Shown here one piece after another: positions 46,766-56,563 of a stretch of 64,000 nucleotides of DNA. The translations under genes were made by a program, and so were the position numbers. Source of the DNA: Clostridium vincentii (GTDB taxonomy: Bacteria; Bacillota; Clostridia; Clostridiales; Clostridiaceae). Positions within the stretch are counted from its first letter, which is position 1. Each line of letters begins with the position of its first letter. Under the pieces are notes generated by a model. That model saw nothing but the letters and a program-made list of their open reading frames with translations, was not told the origin of the DNA and did no database searches. The DNA lies in assembly GCF_002995745.1 (NCBI RefSeq), contig NZ_PVXQ01000001.1:118403-182402 (forward strand). The letters run 5' to 3'.

Positions 46766-47989
46766 ATGAAAAAAATTAACAAGGTAATTTTAGCATATTC
46801 AGGCGGATTAGATACATCCATTATAATTTCATGGTTAAAGGAAACTTATGGTTGTGAGGTTATTGCTGTTGTAGGTAATGTTGGTCAAAAGGCTGAACTT
46901 GAAGGTTTAGAAGAAAAGGCTATAACATCAGGAGCTTCAAAAATTTACATAGAAGATTTAACAGAGGAATTCGTTTATGATTATGTGTTCCCAACTATTC
47001 AAGCTGGAGCAGTATATGAAGGTAAATATCTTTTAGGAACTTCATTTGCAAGACCTTTAATAGGTAAGAGAATGGTAGAAATAGCTAAAGCTGAAGGAGC
47101 AGATGCTATTTGTCACGGATGTACTGGTAAAGGAAATGACCAAGTAAGATTCGAACTTGCAATTAAAGCCTTTGCACCTGAGATGCCGATTATAGCTCCT
47201 TGGAGAATATGGGATCTAAAATCAAGAGAAGATGAAATAGCTTATGCAGAGGAAAGAAATATTCCTATAAAGATTAATAAAGACACAAACTATAGTAAAG
47301 ATATGAACTTATGGCATTTAAGTCATGAAGGTTTAGATCTTGAATTTCCAGAAAACGAACCAGATTATGCAAAAATTTTAGAACTTTCTAAAACTTTAGA
47401 GGCAGCTCCAGACAAAGCAACTTATATAACTCTTAGTTATGAGAAGGGTAATCCTGTTGCCATAAACGGTGTGAAAATGGGTGGAGTTGAATTAATTGAA
47501 GAATTAAATAAAATTGGTGGAGAAAATGCTATCGGTACTACTGATATGGTTGAGAACAGACTTGTTGGTATGAAATCAAGAGGTGTATATGAGACTCCAG
47601 GTGGAACTATTTTATACAGTGCTCATAAGGATTTAGAAGAACTTTGTTTAGATAAGGAAACTGCTCATTATAAAGAAATGATTGCTTTAAAATTTGCAGA
47701 CATAGTTTATAATGGCCTATGGTACACTCCACTTAGAGAAGCTCTTCAAGCTTTTGTTAAAACTACTCAAGAAACAGTTACAGGTGAAGTTAAGCTGAAA
47801 TTATATAAAGGAAATATTGTTAATGCAGGTATGACTTCTCCTTATTCATTATATAGTGAAGAATATGCAACATTTGGTGAGGATGCAGTTTATGATCAAA
47901 AGGATTCTGCTGGATTCATTAACTTATTCGGTCTTCCACTTGTGGTTAAGGCTAAGATGGATGCAGCAACAAAAAGAGAGGCAAAATAA
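46766..47989 (+). CDS. argG: Argininosuccinate synthase
   Basis: This 407-residue enzyme joins citrulline and aspartate using ATP to make argininosuccinate. The pyrophosphatase-type nucleotide motif is [15 protein letters not shown] at the N-terminus, followed by [32 protein letters not shown] and [30 protein letters not shown] is the ribosome binding site. It heads the operon argGHCJBDF, although it acts in the second-to-last step. The ARG-box-like promoter lies about 55 bases upstream. Confidence 0.97.
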   Translation: MKKINKVILAYSGGLDTSIIISWLKETYGCEVIAVVGNVGQKAELEGLEEKAITSGASKIYIEDLTEEFVYDYVFPTIQAGAVYEGKYLLGTSFARPLIGKRMVEIAKAEGADAICHGCTGKGNDQVRFELAIKAFAPEMPIIAPWRIWDLKSREDEIAYAEERNIPIKINKDTNYSKDMNLWHLSHEGLDLEFPENEPDYAKILELSKTLEAAPDKATYITLSYEKGNPVAINGVKMGGVELIEELNKIGGENAIGTTDMVENRLVGMKSRGVYETPGGTILYSAHKDLEELCLDKETAHYKEMIALKFADIVYNGLWYTPLREALQAFVKTTQETVTGEVKLKLYKGNIVNAGMTSPYSLYSEEYATFGEDAVYDQKDSAGFINLFGLPLVVKAKMDAATKREAK

Positions 47990-49378
47990 ATGAAACTTTG
48001 GGGTGGAAGATTTAAACAAGGAACAAATGATTTAGTTAATGACTTTAACTCTTCTATCAGAATAGATAAAATAATGTTTAAAGAAGATATACAAGGAAGT
48101 ATAGCTCATGGACGTATGCTTGGGAAACAAGGGATAATTCCTGAAAAATCAAGTGAAAAAATTGTGGATGGATTAAATGAAATCCTAATCCGTATGGAAA
48201 ATGGGGTCATTTCTGTTGACCCTACTTCAGAGGATATTCACAGCTTTACTGAAGGAACCCTTACCCATTATATAGGACCTTGTGGAAAGATGCTTCACAC
48301 AGGTAGAAGTAGAAATGACCAAGTTACCCTTGACTTAAGAATGTACTTAAAGAAAGCTCAAAAGGAAACTATAGGATATATCCTTGACCTTGAAACTGTT
48401 ATTCATAACAAAGCAGAGGAAAATATTTCTACTATAATGCCTGGTTATACTCATCTTCAAAAAGCTCAACCAATTACTTTAGCGCATCACCTATTAGCTT
48501 ATGCTGAAATGCTTAAAAGAGATATTGGAAGAATACAAGATGCTTATAAAAGAACTGATGAAATGCCACTTGGATCAGGGGCCTTAGCAACTTCTACTTA
48601 TCCAATTGATAGAGAGTTTGTTGCAAAGGAACTTGGATTTGCGAAGGTAACTTTAAATAGTTTAGATTCAGTATCAGATAGAGATTATGTTATAGAAACT
48701 TTATCAGCTATATCAATGATAATGATGCACTTATCAAGATTTTCTGAGGAAATTATACTTTGGTGTACTAATGAATTTAACTTTGTAGAGCTTTCTGATG
48801 AGTATAGTACTGGAAGTTCTATAATGCCTCAAAAGAAAAACCCTGATGTTGCTGAACTTATTCGTGGTAAAACCGGTAGAGTTTATGGCGATTTAATGGC
48901 TCTTTTAACTGTAATGAAAGGACTTCCTCTAGCTTATAATAAAGATATGCAAGAGGATAAAGAAGGTCTTTTCGATGCCTTAGATACAGTTAATTTAGCC
49001 CTTAGAACCTTCGCTGGAATGATTAATACCATGAAGGTTAATAAAGAAAATATGCGACGAGGTGCTGCTGGTGGATTTACTAATGCTACAGATCTTGCAG
49101 ATTATTTAGTAAAACATGGCGAAGCCTTTAGAACTGCTCATGGAATAGTTGGAGAAGTAGTTTTATACTGCATACAGGAAAATAAATGTATTGAAGATCT
49201 TTCCTTAGAAAAGCTTAAGGAATTCTCTCCTATTTTTGAAGAGGATGTATATGAAGCAATTAACTTACTTACATGTGTTGAAGAAAGAAAAGTCTTTGGA
49301 GGTCCTTCTTCTCAATCTGTAAAAATTCAATTAGATGCTTTAGAAAAGTTTATCGAGGAAACTGAAGGAGGATTATAA
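47990..49378 (+). CDS. argH: Argininosuccinate lyase
   Basis: This 462-residue enzyme of the fumarase/aspartase superfamily splits argininosuccinate into arginine and fumarate, the final step. Landmarks are [67 protein letters not shown] and the signature [17 protein letters not shown]. Its ATG directly follows the argG stop codon without a gap, so translation is likely coupled. Confidence 0.97.
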   Translation: MKLWGGRFKQGTNDLVNDFNSSIRIDKIMFKEDIQGSIAHGRMLGKQGIIPEKSSEKIVDGLNEILIRMENGVISVDPTSEDIHSFTEGTLTHYIGPCGKMLHTGRSRNDQVTLDLRMYLKKAQKETIGYILDLETVIHNKAEENISTIMPGYTHLQKAQPITLAHHLLAYAEMLKRDIGRIQDAYKRTDEMPLGSGALATSTYPIDREFVAKELGFAKVTLNSLDSVSDRDYVIETLSAISMIMMHLSRFSEEIILWCTNEFNFVELSDEYSTGSSIMPQKKNPDVAELIRGKTGRVYGDLMALLTVMKGLPLAYNKDMQEDKEGLFDALDTVNLALRTFAGMINTMKVNKENMRRGAAGGFTNATDLADYLVKHGEAFRTAHGIVGEVVLYCIQENKCIEDLSLEKLKEFSPIFEEDVYEAINLLTCVEERKVFGGPSSQSVKIQLDALEKFIEETEGGL

Positions 49379-49379
49379 T

Positions 49380-50414
49380 ATGAAAACAGTAGGTATTATT
49401 GGAGCTACTGGTTATGTTGGCGCTGAGCTTTTAAGAATACTATTAAATCATAGGGAGGTTAAGGTTACTGCCTTAAGCTCCGTATCCTTTAAAGGCCAAG
49501 ATATTAATTCTATATACAGAAACTTTATAGATAAAACTGATTTAGTTTGCGACACTATAGATGATGTTTTAGAAAAGGCTGAAGTTATTTTTACTGCTCT
49601 TCCCCATGGCTTAAGTGAAGGAATTGCTGCAAAGTGTATTGCAGCAGGAAAGATTTGCATAGACTTAGGAGCAGATTTCAGATTATCCAGTGAGGATGAA
49701 TATAAATTCTGGTATGAAAGAGGTTTTTCTCATCCAGAATTACATAAAGAAAGTGTGTACGGTTTACCAGAATTAAATAAAGAAAAGATTAAAAAGTCTA
49801 AGCTTATTGCAAATCCGGGTTGTTTTCCAACCTCAATAGAGCTTGGACTTATGCCTTTATTGAAAAATTCTATTATAGATACTAAAGGGATTATTTGTGA
49901 TTCTAAATCCGGCGCTACTGGTGTTGGACGTGGTTTAGGCCTTTCCAGTCATTTCCCAGAACTTAATGAAAATTTTGCACCTTATAAGATTGGAGCTCAT
50001 AGACATACTCCTGAAATAGAAGAAACTCTTGGAGCTATGGCTGATGATAAGGTAACTGTAACCTTTACTCCTCACCTACTTCCAATTAGTAGAGGAATTC
50101 TTTCAACAATTTATTGCAACCCTAAAGAGGCTGTAGATTTAGAAAATCTTTATAAACTTTATAAAGATTTCTATAAGGATCAACCTTTTGTAAATATACT
50201 TCCACTTGGAGAAACTGCATGTACTAAAAATGTAAGATACTCTAACTACTGTCATATATCCCTACATTTAAATCATAGAAAAGATCAAATTATAGTAGTT
50301 AGCACAATAGATAATATGCTTAAAGGTGCTGCTGGTCAGGCAGTACAAAATATGAACATTGTTTTAGGACTTGATGAAACTGAAGGACTAACCTTTATTT
50401 CACCAGCGTTTTAG
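49380..50414 (+). CDS. argC: N-acetyl-gamma-glutamyl-phosphate reductase
   Basis: This 344-residue NADPH-dependent enzyme reduces N-acetylglutamyl phosphate to the semialdehyde. The nucleotide-binding start is VGIIGATGYVGAELLRIL, the catalytic cysteine lies in LIANPGCFPTSIELGL, and AHRHTPEIEE supplies the conserved His. It begins one base after the argH stop. An ATG with AGGAGG upstream, inside the end of argH, gives a clear start. Confidence 0.97.
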   Translation: MKTVGIIGATGYVGAELLRILLNHREVKVTALSSVSFKGQDINSIYRNFIDKTDLVCDTIDDVLEKAEVIFTALPHGLSEGIAAKCIAAGKICIDLGADFRLSSEDEYKFWYERGFSHPELHKESVYGLPELNKEKIKKSKLIANPGCFPTSIELGLMPLLKNSIIDTKGIICDSKSGATGVGRGLGLSSHFPELNENFAPYKIGAHRHTPEIEETLGAMADDKVTVTFTPHLLPISRGILSTIYCNPKEAVDLENLYKLYKDFYKDQPFVNILPLGETACTKNVRYSNYCHISLHLNHRKDQIIVVSTIDNMLKGAAGQAVQNMNIVLGLDETEGLTFISPAF

Positions 50415-50441
50415 GTTAGTTGAAAAAAGGGGGTTATTAAT

Positions 50442-51665
50442 TTGAATATAAAAACTATACTTGGCGGTATCACCGCTCCGAAGGGTTTTTTAGCCTCAGG
50501 TATTTATTGTGGTTTAAAGAAAAATAAAGAAATGAAGGATTTAGCATTAATATACTCTGAAACTCCTTGTTCTGCATCTGGAGTTTTTACTAGTAATATG
50601 GTAAAGGGTGCTCCTATATATATATCAAAGGAACATTTATCTAATAAAAAAGCTCAAGCAGTAATTATAAATAGTGGTAATGCAAACACTTGCAATGGTG
50701 ATGATGGTTTAGGTAAAGCCAAAAGAATGACTATATCAACAGCTAAAGCCTTGAATATAGCTACAGAGGATGTACTAGTTGCATCTACTGGTGTTATTGG
50801 TGTTCCTCTTAATATAGACATTATTGAATCTCATATTCCAGCTTTAGCAAAGGGACTTTCCAAGGAAGGAAGCTCCAATGCTTCTTCTGCTATTATGACT
50901 ACTGATACCTTTAAGAAAGAGCTCGCTATTGAAATAACTATAGCTGGTAAAACTGTCACATTAGGCTCAATGTCAAAAGGTTCTGGAATGATAGAACCTA
51001 ACATGTGCACTATGCTTGCTTTTGTAACTACAGATATTAATATATCTTCTGAACTTTTAGAAGAAGCTTTAACTAAAACTGCAAAGGTAAGCTATAACAG
51101 AGTAAGTGTTGATGGAGACACAAGCACTAACGACACATTATTGATCTTAGCTAATGGCTTAGCAGAAAATCCTATTATAGATACTAAAAATGATGATTAT
51201 TATACTTTTGTAGAAGCATTAGAATATTTAAATGTATATCTTGCTAAGAAAATAGCTCAAGATGGTGAAGGTGCAACAAAACTTATAGAATGTAAGATAT
51301 TAGGTGCAACTAGTGAAGAAAATGCTCTTCTATTATCAAAAAGTGTTATTAATTCACCTCTAGTTAAAACTGCTATATTTGGCTGTGATGCTAACTGGGG
51401 ACGAATTCTTTGCGCTTTAGGTTATGCTAAAGTTGATTTTAATCCTGAAAAAGTTAATGTCTATTTTGAAAGCCATGCTGGATCAATTTTAGTATGTGAA
51501 AATGGATCTTCAGTAAACTTTAATGAAGATATTGCTCTTACAATCCTAAAGGAAAAAGAGATTTTAATAAAAGTTGAACTTTCCATGGGTGATTATGAAG
51601 TATCTACTTGGGGCTGTGATCTAAGCTATGATTATGTGAAAATAAACGGAGACTATAGAAGCTAA
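50442..51665 (+). CDS. argJ: Bifunctional glutamate N-acetyltransferase / amino-acid acetyltransferase
   Basis: This 407-residue enzyme moves the acetyl group from acetylornithine to glutamate and can also use acetyl-CoA, so the pathway here is of the cyclic type. Self-cleavage is expected before nucleophile Thr190 in MIEPNMCTMLAFVTTD. The residue before it is Cys instead of the common Ala. VASTGVIGVPL and VDGDTSTNDT are family motifs. The start codon is TTG at 50442 with AAGGGGG upstream; no ATG is nearby. Confidence 0.95.
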   Translation: MNIKTILGGITAPKGFLASGIYCGLKKNKEMKDLALIYSETPCSASGVFTSNMVKGAPIYISKEHLSNKKAQAVIINSGNANTCNGDDGLGKAKRMTISTAKALNIATEDVLVASTGVIGVPLNIDIIESHIPALAKGLSKEGSSNASSAIMTTDTFKKELAIEITIAGKTVTLGSMSKGSGMIEPNMCTMLAFVTTDINISSELLEEALTKTAKVSYNRVSVDGDTSTNDTLLILANGLAENPIIDTKNDDYYTFVEALEYLNVYLAKKIAQDGEGATKLIECKILGATSEENALLLSKSVINSPLVKTAIFGCDANWGRILCALGYAKVDFNPEKVNVYFESHAGSILVCENGSSVNFNEDIALTILKEKEILIKVELSMGDYEVSTWGCDLSYDYVKINGDYRS

Positions 51666-51693
51666 AAGCTTCATCCTTAGGAGGAAATATAAA

Positions 51694-52548
51694 ATGAATC
51701 TTAACGATCGTGCTAGTATACTGGTTCAATCTCTGCCCTATATTCAACAATATAACGGTAAGATAATCGTTGTTAAATATGGTGGAAACGCTATGATTAG
51801 CAAAGAACTTAGAGAAACTGTAATAAATGATATTGTACTTATGAAATGTGTTGGATTTAAACCAATAGTTGTTCATGGGGGTGGTCCTGATATTTCAAAC
51901 CTTCTTGAACGTTTAGGTGAAAAAAGTCAATTTATTAATGGCTTACGATATACTGATGAAAACGCTATAGATGTTGTACAAATGGTACTTGGAGGTAAGG
52001 TTAATAAGGACCTTGTTTCTTTAATAGAAAAAGCAGGTGGAAAAGCTATAGGTCTATGTGGTATGGATGGGTCCCTTTTAAAGGCTAAGAAGCTAAAGGG
52101 TGCTGTAGATCTAGGTTATGTAGGAGAAATAACTAAGGTAAATACTGATATTTTAGAAATGGCATTATCTTCAGGATATATTCCTGTCGTAGGAAGTGTG
52201 GCTTTAGGCGAGGATGATGACTGCTTATATAATATAAATGCTGATCTTTGTGCTGCTAAAATAGCTGCTGCCTTAAAGGCCGAAAAGCTAGTATTATTAA
52301 CCGATGTGCCAGGTGTTATGAAAGACCCTAGCGATATTGATTCATTGATTTCTATCTTAAGGTTACACAATGTACCAAAGCTTGCCTTTGAAGGAATAAT
52401 TAAAGGTGGTATGATCCCTAAAATTGATTGCTGTGTAGAGGCAATTCGTATGGGAGTTGAAAGAGCACACATTATCGATGGAAGAATACCACACTCGTTA
52501 CTTTTAGAACTATTTTCCCATGAGGGTATTGGAACCATGATTTATTAG
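51694..52548 (+). CDS. argB: Acetylglutamate kinase
   Basis: This 284-residue amino-acid kinase phosphorylates N-acetylglutamate. IIVVKYGGNAMISKELRE, PIVVHGGGPDISNLLERLG, VLLTDVPGVMKDPSD and GGMIPKIDCCVEAI are typical. The N-terminal helix (NDRASILVQSLPYI) is present, which in other species goes with the hexameric, arginine-inhibited form; that control is inference here. AGGAGGAAAT is the ribosome binding site, 29 bases after argJ. Confidence 0.97.
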   Translation: MNLNDRASILVQSLPYIQQYNGKIIVVKYGGNAMISKELRETVINDIVLMKCVGFKPIVVHGGGPDISNLLERLGEKSQFINGLRYTDENAIDVVQMVLGGKVNKDLVSLIEKAGGKAIGLCGMDGSLLKAKKLKGAVDLGYVGEITKVNTDILEMALSSGYIPVVGSVALGEDDDCLYNINADLCAAKIAAALKAEKLVLLTDVPGVMKDPSDIDSLISILRLHNVPKLAFEGIIKGGMIPKIDCCVEAIRMGVERAHIIDGRIPHSLLLELFSHEGIGTMIY

Positions 52549-52559
52549 GAGATGATTGT

Positions 52560-53711
52560 ATGAAAAATTCATTAATGAGTACCTACGCATTCCTAGATGT
52601 TGTTATTGCTAAGGGTGATGGGGTTTACTTATATGATACTAAAGGCAATAAATATTTAGATTTTACAAGCGGTATTGGAGTTAATTCATTAGGATATAAT
52701 AATTCTAAATGGACTGAGGCTATTATTAACCAAGTTACTCGCCTTCAACATTGCTCTAACATTTTTTTAAATCCAGTTACTGTAGATCTTAGCAATAAGT
52801 TAACTTCTCTAGCTAAAATGGATAAAGTTTTCTTTGCTAATTCTGGTGCTGAAGCAAATGAAGGAGCACTTAAAATTGCAAGAAAGTATAGCTTTGATAA
52901 AAATGGTCCTGGAAAGAATAAAATCTTATCCTTAAAGCAATCTTTCCATGGCAGAACTCTAGCAACCTTAACTGCAAATGGACAAGAAAAATTTCATCAA
53001 TACTTCTTCCCTTTCCCAGAGGGTTTTGATTATGTTGAAGCAAATGACCTTGAAGATTTTAAAAATAAGGCAACAGATGATGTTTGTGCAATAATTATGG
53101 AATCTATCCAAGGTGAAGGCGGAATACATCCTTTAACTAAAGAGTTTGTGCAAGGCGTAGCTAAAATTTGTAAAGAAAAAGACATAGTTCTTATCTTTGA
53201 TGAAGTACAAAGTGGACTTGCTAGAACTGGTAAATTATTTGGCTATAATCATTTTGATGTAGAAGCAGATATTGTAACTGTAGCTAAGGGTCTAGGCGCA
53301 GGTCTTCCAATTGGTGCAGTACTAGCTAATAAGAACCTATCCTCAGTATTTACACCTGGAGATCATGGTACTACCTTTGGTGGTAATCCTGTGGTTTGTG
53401 CTGGCTCTTTAGTAGTTCTAGATGAAATTTGTAACGAAGAATCATATAAAAGAATTACTAAAATTAACGATATAATTAAGAAGAAAATAGCTGAGGCTAA
53501 TCTTAATGAGGTTGTTGAAGTTCGCGGCATGGGTTTAATGATAGGTATAGAAATTAAAGGAAATTCATCTGATATTCAAAAGAAAGCTATATCTAAAGGA
53601 CTTTTACTATTAACTGCTGGACCTAATGTTGTTAGACTTCTTCCTCCACTTGTCATTAGTGAAAAAGAAATTTTAGAAGGAATAGATATACTAATTAATG
53701 TATTAAAATAA
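52560..53711 (+). CDS. argD: Acetylornithine aminotransferase
   Basis: This 383-residue class III PLP aminotransferase makes acetylornithine from the semialdehyde and glutamate. VYLYDTKGNKYLDFTSGIG, FFANSGAEANEGALK and SFHGRTLATL are visible. The cofactor-binding aspartate is in LIFDEVQSGLARTG and the PLP lysine in TVAKGLGAGLPIGAV. It is 11 bases after argB. The TTAGGAGATGATTGT stretch serves as the ribosome binding site. Confidence 0.96.
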   Translation: MKNSLMSTYAFLDVVIAKGDGVYLYDTKGNKYLDFTSGIGVNSLGYNNSKWTEAIINQVTRLQHCSNIFLNPVTVDLSNKLTSLAKMDKVFFANSGAEANEGALKIARKYSFDKNGPGKNKILSLKQSFHGRTLATLTANGQEKFHQYFFPFPEGFDYVEANDLEDFKNKATDDVCAIIMESIQGEGGIHPLTKEFVQGVAKICKEKDIVLIFDEVQSGLARTGKLFGYNHFDVEADIVTVAKGLGAGLPIGAVLANKNLSSVFTPGDHGTTFGGNPVVCAGSLVVLDEICNEESYKRITKINDIIKKKIAEANLNEVVEVRGMGLMIGIEIKGNSSDIQKKAISKGLLLLTAGPNVVRLLPPLVISEKEILEGIDILINVLK

Positions 53712-53725
53712 GGGGGCTTTTATAA

Positions 53726-54652
53726 ATGAAAAAGGATTTATTGAAAATGGATGATCTCTCAAAAGAAGATATTTTAGACATTTTAAATCTTGCAGATCAA
53801 TTAAAATATGAACATAAGCATAACATTCCTCATGAGCATTTAAAGGGACAAAGTCTTGGAATGATATTTGAAAAAAGCTCTACAAGGACAAGAGTTTCCT
53901 TCGAGGTTGGAATGTATCAATTAGGTGGTAACGGACTGTTCTTAAGCAGCAGAGACCTTCAAATAGGACGTGGAGAGCCTATTGAGGACACTGCAAGAGT
54001 CTTATCAAGGTTCATCCAAGGTATTATGATTAGAACATTTTCTCAAAAGGAAGTAGAAACTTTAGCAAAATATTCATCAATACCTATAATAAATGGATTA
54101 ACTGATGACGAGCATCCTTGTCAGGTTCTTGCTGACCTAATGACAATTCGCGAATATAAAAATATTCTTGAAGGTTTAAAAGTCGTTTATATTGGGGATG
54201 GTAATAACATGGCCCACTCTTTAATCGTAGGTTGTCTTAAGACTGGAATGAATTTTTCAATTGCTTGTCCAAAAGATTATATGCCAAAAGAAGAATATAT
54301 CGAAAGAGGTAGAGAGCTTGCTGCTTTAGAGGGGACAGAGTTTGTTGTAACTCACTCGCCTTTAGAAGCAGTTGTTGATGCAGATGTAGTAATTACTGAT
54401 GTATGGGCAAGTATGGGCCAAGAAGAAGAAGCTAAAATAAGACAAAAAGCCTTTACTGGATTTCAAATCAGCAAGGATCTTATGACATTAGCTAAGCAAA
54501 ATGCCCTTGTTCTTCATTGCTTACCTGCCCATAGAGGAGAAGAGATTACCACTCAAATCTTCGATGAGCATTCTAATGAAATTTTCGACGAAGCAGAGAA
54601 TAGACTACATGCACAAAAGGCTGTTTTAGTTAAACTTATGAAGACAAACTAA
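53726..54652 (+). CDS. argF: Ornithine carbamoyltransferase
   Basis: This 308-residue enzyme makes citrulline from ornithine and carbamoyl phosphate. The carbamoyl-phosphate motif is EKSSTRTRVSFEVGM. HPCQVLADLMTI, the ornithine loop DVWASMGQEEEA and VLHCLPAHRGEEITTQIF are intact. It is the last gene of the arginine operon; no strong terminator follows before fba, only an AT-rich stretch. Confidence 0.97.
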   Translation: MKKDLLKMDDLSKEDILDILNLADQLKYEHKHNIPHEHLKGQSLGMIFEKSSTRTRVSFEVGMYQLGGNGLFLSSRDLQIGRGEPIEDTARVLSRFIQGIMIRTFSQKEVETLAKYSSIPIINGLTDDEHPCQVLADLMTIREYKNILEGLKVVYIGDGNNMAHSLIVGCLKTGMNFSIACPKDYMPKEEYIERGRELAALEGTEFVVTHSPLEAVVDADVVITDVWASMGQEEEAKIRQKAFTGFQISKDLMTLAKQNALVLHCLPAHRGEEITTQIFDEHSNEIFDEAENRLHAQKAVLVKLMKTN

Positions 54653-54670
54653 TAAACTTTAGCCAAATTG

Positions 54671-54699
54671 TTTCTTTTTTCATGATTTAAAGTTATAAT
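54671..54699 (+). promoter_or_regulatory. Weak candidate promoter of fba
   Basis: TATAAT at 54694-54699 has a poor -35 (TTTCTT, 17-base spacing). It would start transcription about 60 bases before fba. Read-through from the arg operon is also possible. Confidence 0.35.
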
Positions 54700-54766
54700 A
54701 TTCTATAGTGGGTAATATATTTATATGTTTTTAATACCCAAAAATATAATTATTGGAGGTCGATTT

Positions 54767-55630
54767 ATGTTAGTTTCAGCTAAAGAAATGTTAATAAAGG
54801 CTAGAGATGGCAAATATGCTGTAGGTCAATTTAACATCAATAACTTAGAATGGACAAAAGCCGTTCTATTAACTGCACAAGAAAACAATTCACCAGTTAT
54901 TTTAGGTGTATCTGAAGGTGCTGGAAAGTACATGGGAACTTATGATGCTGTAGTAGGTATGGTTAACGGATTACTTAAGGGTTTAAAAATCACAGTTCCT
55001 GTTGCTCTTCATTTAGATCATGGTAGCTTTGAAGGCGCTTACGCTTGTATCGAAGCTGGATTCTCATCAGTAATGTTTGACGGATCTCACTATGCTATAG
55101 AAGAAAACATAGAAAAAAGCAAGAAAATAATAGCCGATGCTTTTGCTAAGGGGATTTCAGTTGAATGTGAAGTTGGATCAATTGGCGGAGAAGAAGATGG
55201 AGTTGTTGGAGCTGGTGAAATAGCTGATACAGCTGAATGTAAGCAAATTGCTGATTTAGGAGTTACTATGTTAGCTGCTGGTATCGGTAATATCCATGGA
55301 CAATATCCTTCAAACTGGGCTGGTTTAGCATTTGATGCTCTTGCAGACATAAAGAAATCAGTTGGAGATATGCCATTAGTACTTCACGGTGGTACTGGTA
55401 TTCCTGACGATATGATTAAGAAGGCTATATCATTAGGAGTTGCTAAAATCAATGTTAACACTGAATGTCAGTTAACTTTTGCAGCAGCTACTAGAGAGTA
55501 TATTTTAGCTGGTAAGGACTTAAAAGGCAAGGGCTATGACCCAAGAAAACTTCTTGGACCTGGTTTCGAAGCTATAAAGACTACTGTTAAAGAAAAGATG
55601 GATCTTTTCGGTTCAGTTAACAAAGCTTAA
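54767..55630 (+). CDS. fba: Class II fructose-1,6-bisphosphate aldolase
   Basis: This 287-residue zinc-dependent aldolase interconverts fructose-1,6-bisphosphate with dihydroxyacetone phosphate and glyceraldehyde 3-phosphate in glycolysis. The start is set at ATG 54767, with GGAGG 7 bases upstream; an in-frame ATG at 54725 lacks such a site. Key motifs are ALHLDHGSFEGA with a zinc histidine, VMFDGSHYAIEENIEKSK, VECEVGSIGGEEDGV, LVLHGGTGIPDDMI and INVNTECQLTF. It ends at a strong terminator. Confidence 0.97.
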   Translation: MLVSAKEMLIKARDGKYAVGQFNINNLEWTKAVLLTAQENNSPVILGVSEGAGKYMGTYDAVVGMVNGLLKGLKITVPVALHLDHGSFEGAYACIEAGFSSVMFDGSHYAIEENIEKSKKIIADAFAKGISVECEVGSIGGEEDGVVGAGEIADTAECKQIADLGVTMLAAGIGNIHGQYPSNWAGLAFDALADIKKSVGDMPLVLHGGTGIPDDMIKKAISLGVAKINVNTECQLTFAAATREYILAGKDLKGKGYDPRKLLGPGFEAIKTTVKEKMDLFGSVNKA

Positions 55631-55642
55631 TTTTATCTCATT

Positions 55643-55675
55643 AAGGCTATCTCATTTTGAGATAGCCTTTTTTTA
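55643..55675 (+). terminator. Intrinsic terminator after fba
   Basis: A perfect 12-bp stem AAGGCTATCTCA/TGAGATAGCCTT with a 3-base loop is followed by TTTTTT on the plus strand. Confidence 0.95.
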
Positions 55676-55691
55676 ATTACATTTTAAATTC

Positions 55692-55893
55692 AAATAAAGA
55701 AAGAGCAAGTGTATAGTGATTTCAACTACACTTGCTCTTTACTTGGTCTTTCCTAGTAACTGATTTTTAGGTTGTCCGCCAACTGGGGTACGCCCTTATG
55801 TCGTACATCGCATTCCGGGATTTTCACTGCCCGTTATAGCTCTTCTGTCGGATTAAAGTGTCAGTCCACTAAGATAAGTTTCACCTTTATCTT
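55692..55893 (-). ncRNA. Tandem small RNA gene, copy 1
   Basis: This is an apparent noncoding RNA gene of about 200 bases on the minus strand, last in the array of three. A promoter lies at 55900-55928 and an intrinsic terminator at 55700-55740. The RNA can fold a 5' hairpin (AAGAUAA/UUAUCUU). A long-range closing stem CUUAGU-GACUGA with UCAGUU-ACUAGG is interrupted by one bulged G. Inner hairpins are CGGG/CCCG and GUACG/CGUAC. No ORF with a ribosome binding site is present. The core is identical to the other two copies. I do not recognise the family with certainty; clostridial structured RNAs of similar size, such as raiA, should be compared first. Confidence 0.75.
55700..55740 (-). terminator. 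Terminator of small RNA copy 1
   Basis: A perfect 14-bp stem AAAGAGCAAGTGTA/TACACTTGCTCTTT has a 13-base loop. On the minus strand it is followed by CTTTATTTG. Confidence 0.85.
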
Positions 55894-55899
55894 GTCTTT

Positions 55900-55928
55900 A
55901 TTATATATCATTTTGTAATGGATTACAA
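55900..55928 (-). promoter_or_regulatory. Promoter of small RNA copy 1
   Basis: On the minus strand, TTGTAA (55928-55923), 17 bases, TATAAT (55905-55900). Confidence 0.85.
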
Positions 55929-56026
55929 GAGGTTTTTATATCTTTTTATAAAAAATTTGAAAGAACTTAAATCATAATTTATATCTATATTTCATCTCAA
56001 GTCCCGGCTATTTATAATTTGATTTT

Positions 56027-56225
56027 AGACAAGAAAAAGCAAGTGCATGATGGTTTTTCTACACTTGCTTTTTACTGGTCTTTCCTAGTAACTGATTTTT
56101 AGGTTGTCCGCCAACTGGGGTACGCCCTTATGTCGTACATCGCATTCCGGGATTTTCACTGCCCGTTATAGCTCTTCTGTCGGATTAAAGTGTCAGTCCA
56201 CTAAGATAAGTTTCACCTTTATCTT
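56027..56225 (-). ncRNA. Tandem small RNA gene, copy 2
   Basis: The middle copy of the RNA array is identical to copy 1 over the 166-bp core. It has its own promoter (56232-56260) and terminator (56034-56073). The terminator stem differs from copy 1 in sequence (AAAAAGCAAGTG in place of AAAGAGCAAGTGTA) but keeps perfect pairing, which supports selection for function. Confidence 0.75.
56034..56073 (-). terminator. Terminator of small RNA copy 2
   Basis: A perfect 12-bp stem AAAAAGCAAGTG/CACTTGCTTTTT with a 16-base loop is followed on the minus strand by CTTGTC. Confidence 0.85.
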
Positions 56226-56231
56226 GTCTTT

Positions 56232-56260
56232 ATTATATATCATTCTGTAATTGATTACAA
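56232..56260 (-). promoter_or_regulatory. Promoter of small RNA copy 2
   Basis: On the minus strand, TTGTAA (56260-56255), 17 bases, TATAAT (56237-56232). Confidence 0.85.
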
Positions 56261-56358
56261 GGCTTTTTTATATCTTTTTATAAAAAATTTAAAAGAACTT
56301 AAATCATAATTTATATCTATATTTTATCTCAAGTTCTGGCTATTTGTAATTTGATTTT

Positions 56359-56557
56359 AGACAAGAAAAAGCAAGTGTATAATGGGTTTTCTACACTTGC
56401 TTTTTACTGGTCTTTCCTAGTAACTGATTTTTAGGTTGTCCGCCAACTGGGGTACGCCCTTATGTCGTACATCGCATTCCGGGATTTTCACTGCCCGTTA
56501 TAGCTCTTCTGTCGGATTAAAGTGTCAGTCCACTAAGATAAGTTTCACCTTTATCTT
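56359..56557 (-). ncRNA. Tandem small RNA gene, copy 3
   Basis: The promoter-proximal copy of the array on the minus strand, closest to rsgI. The 166-bp core is identical to the others. The promoter is at 56564-56592 and the terminator at 56366-56405. The similarity to the other units ends soon after its -35 box, so this is the boundary of the duplication. Confidence 0.75.
56366..56405 (-). terminator. Terminator of small RNA copy 3
   Basis: A perfect 14-bp stem AAAAAGCAAGTGTA/TACACTTGCTTTTT with a 12-base loop. Confidence 0.85.
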
Positions 56558-56563
56558 GTCTTT

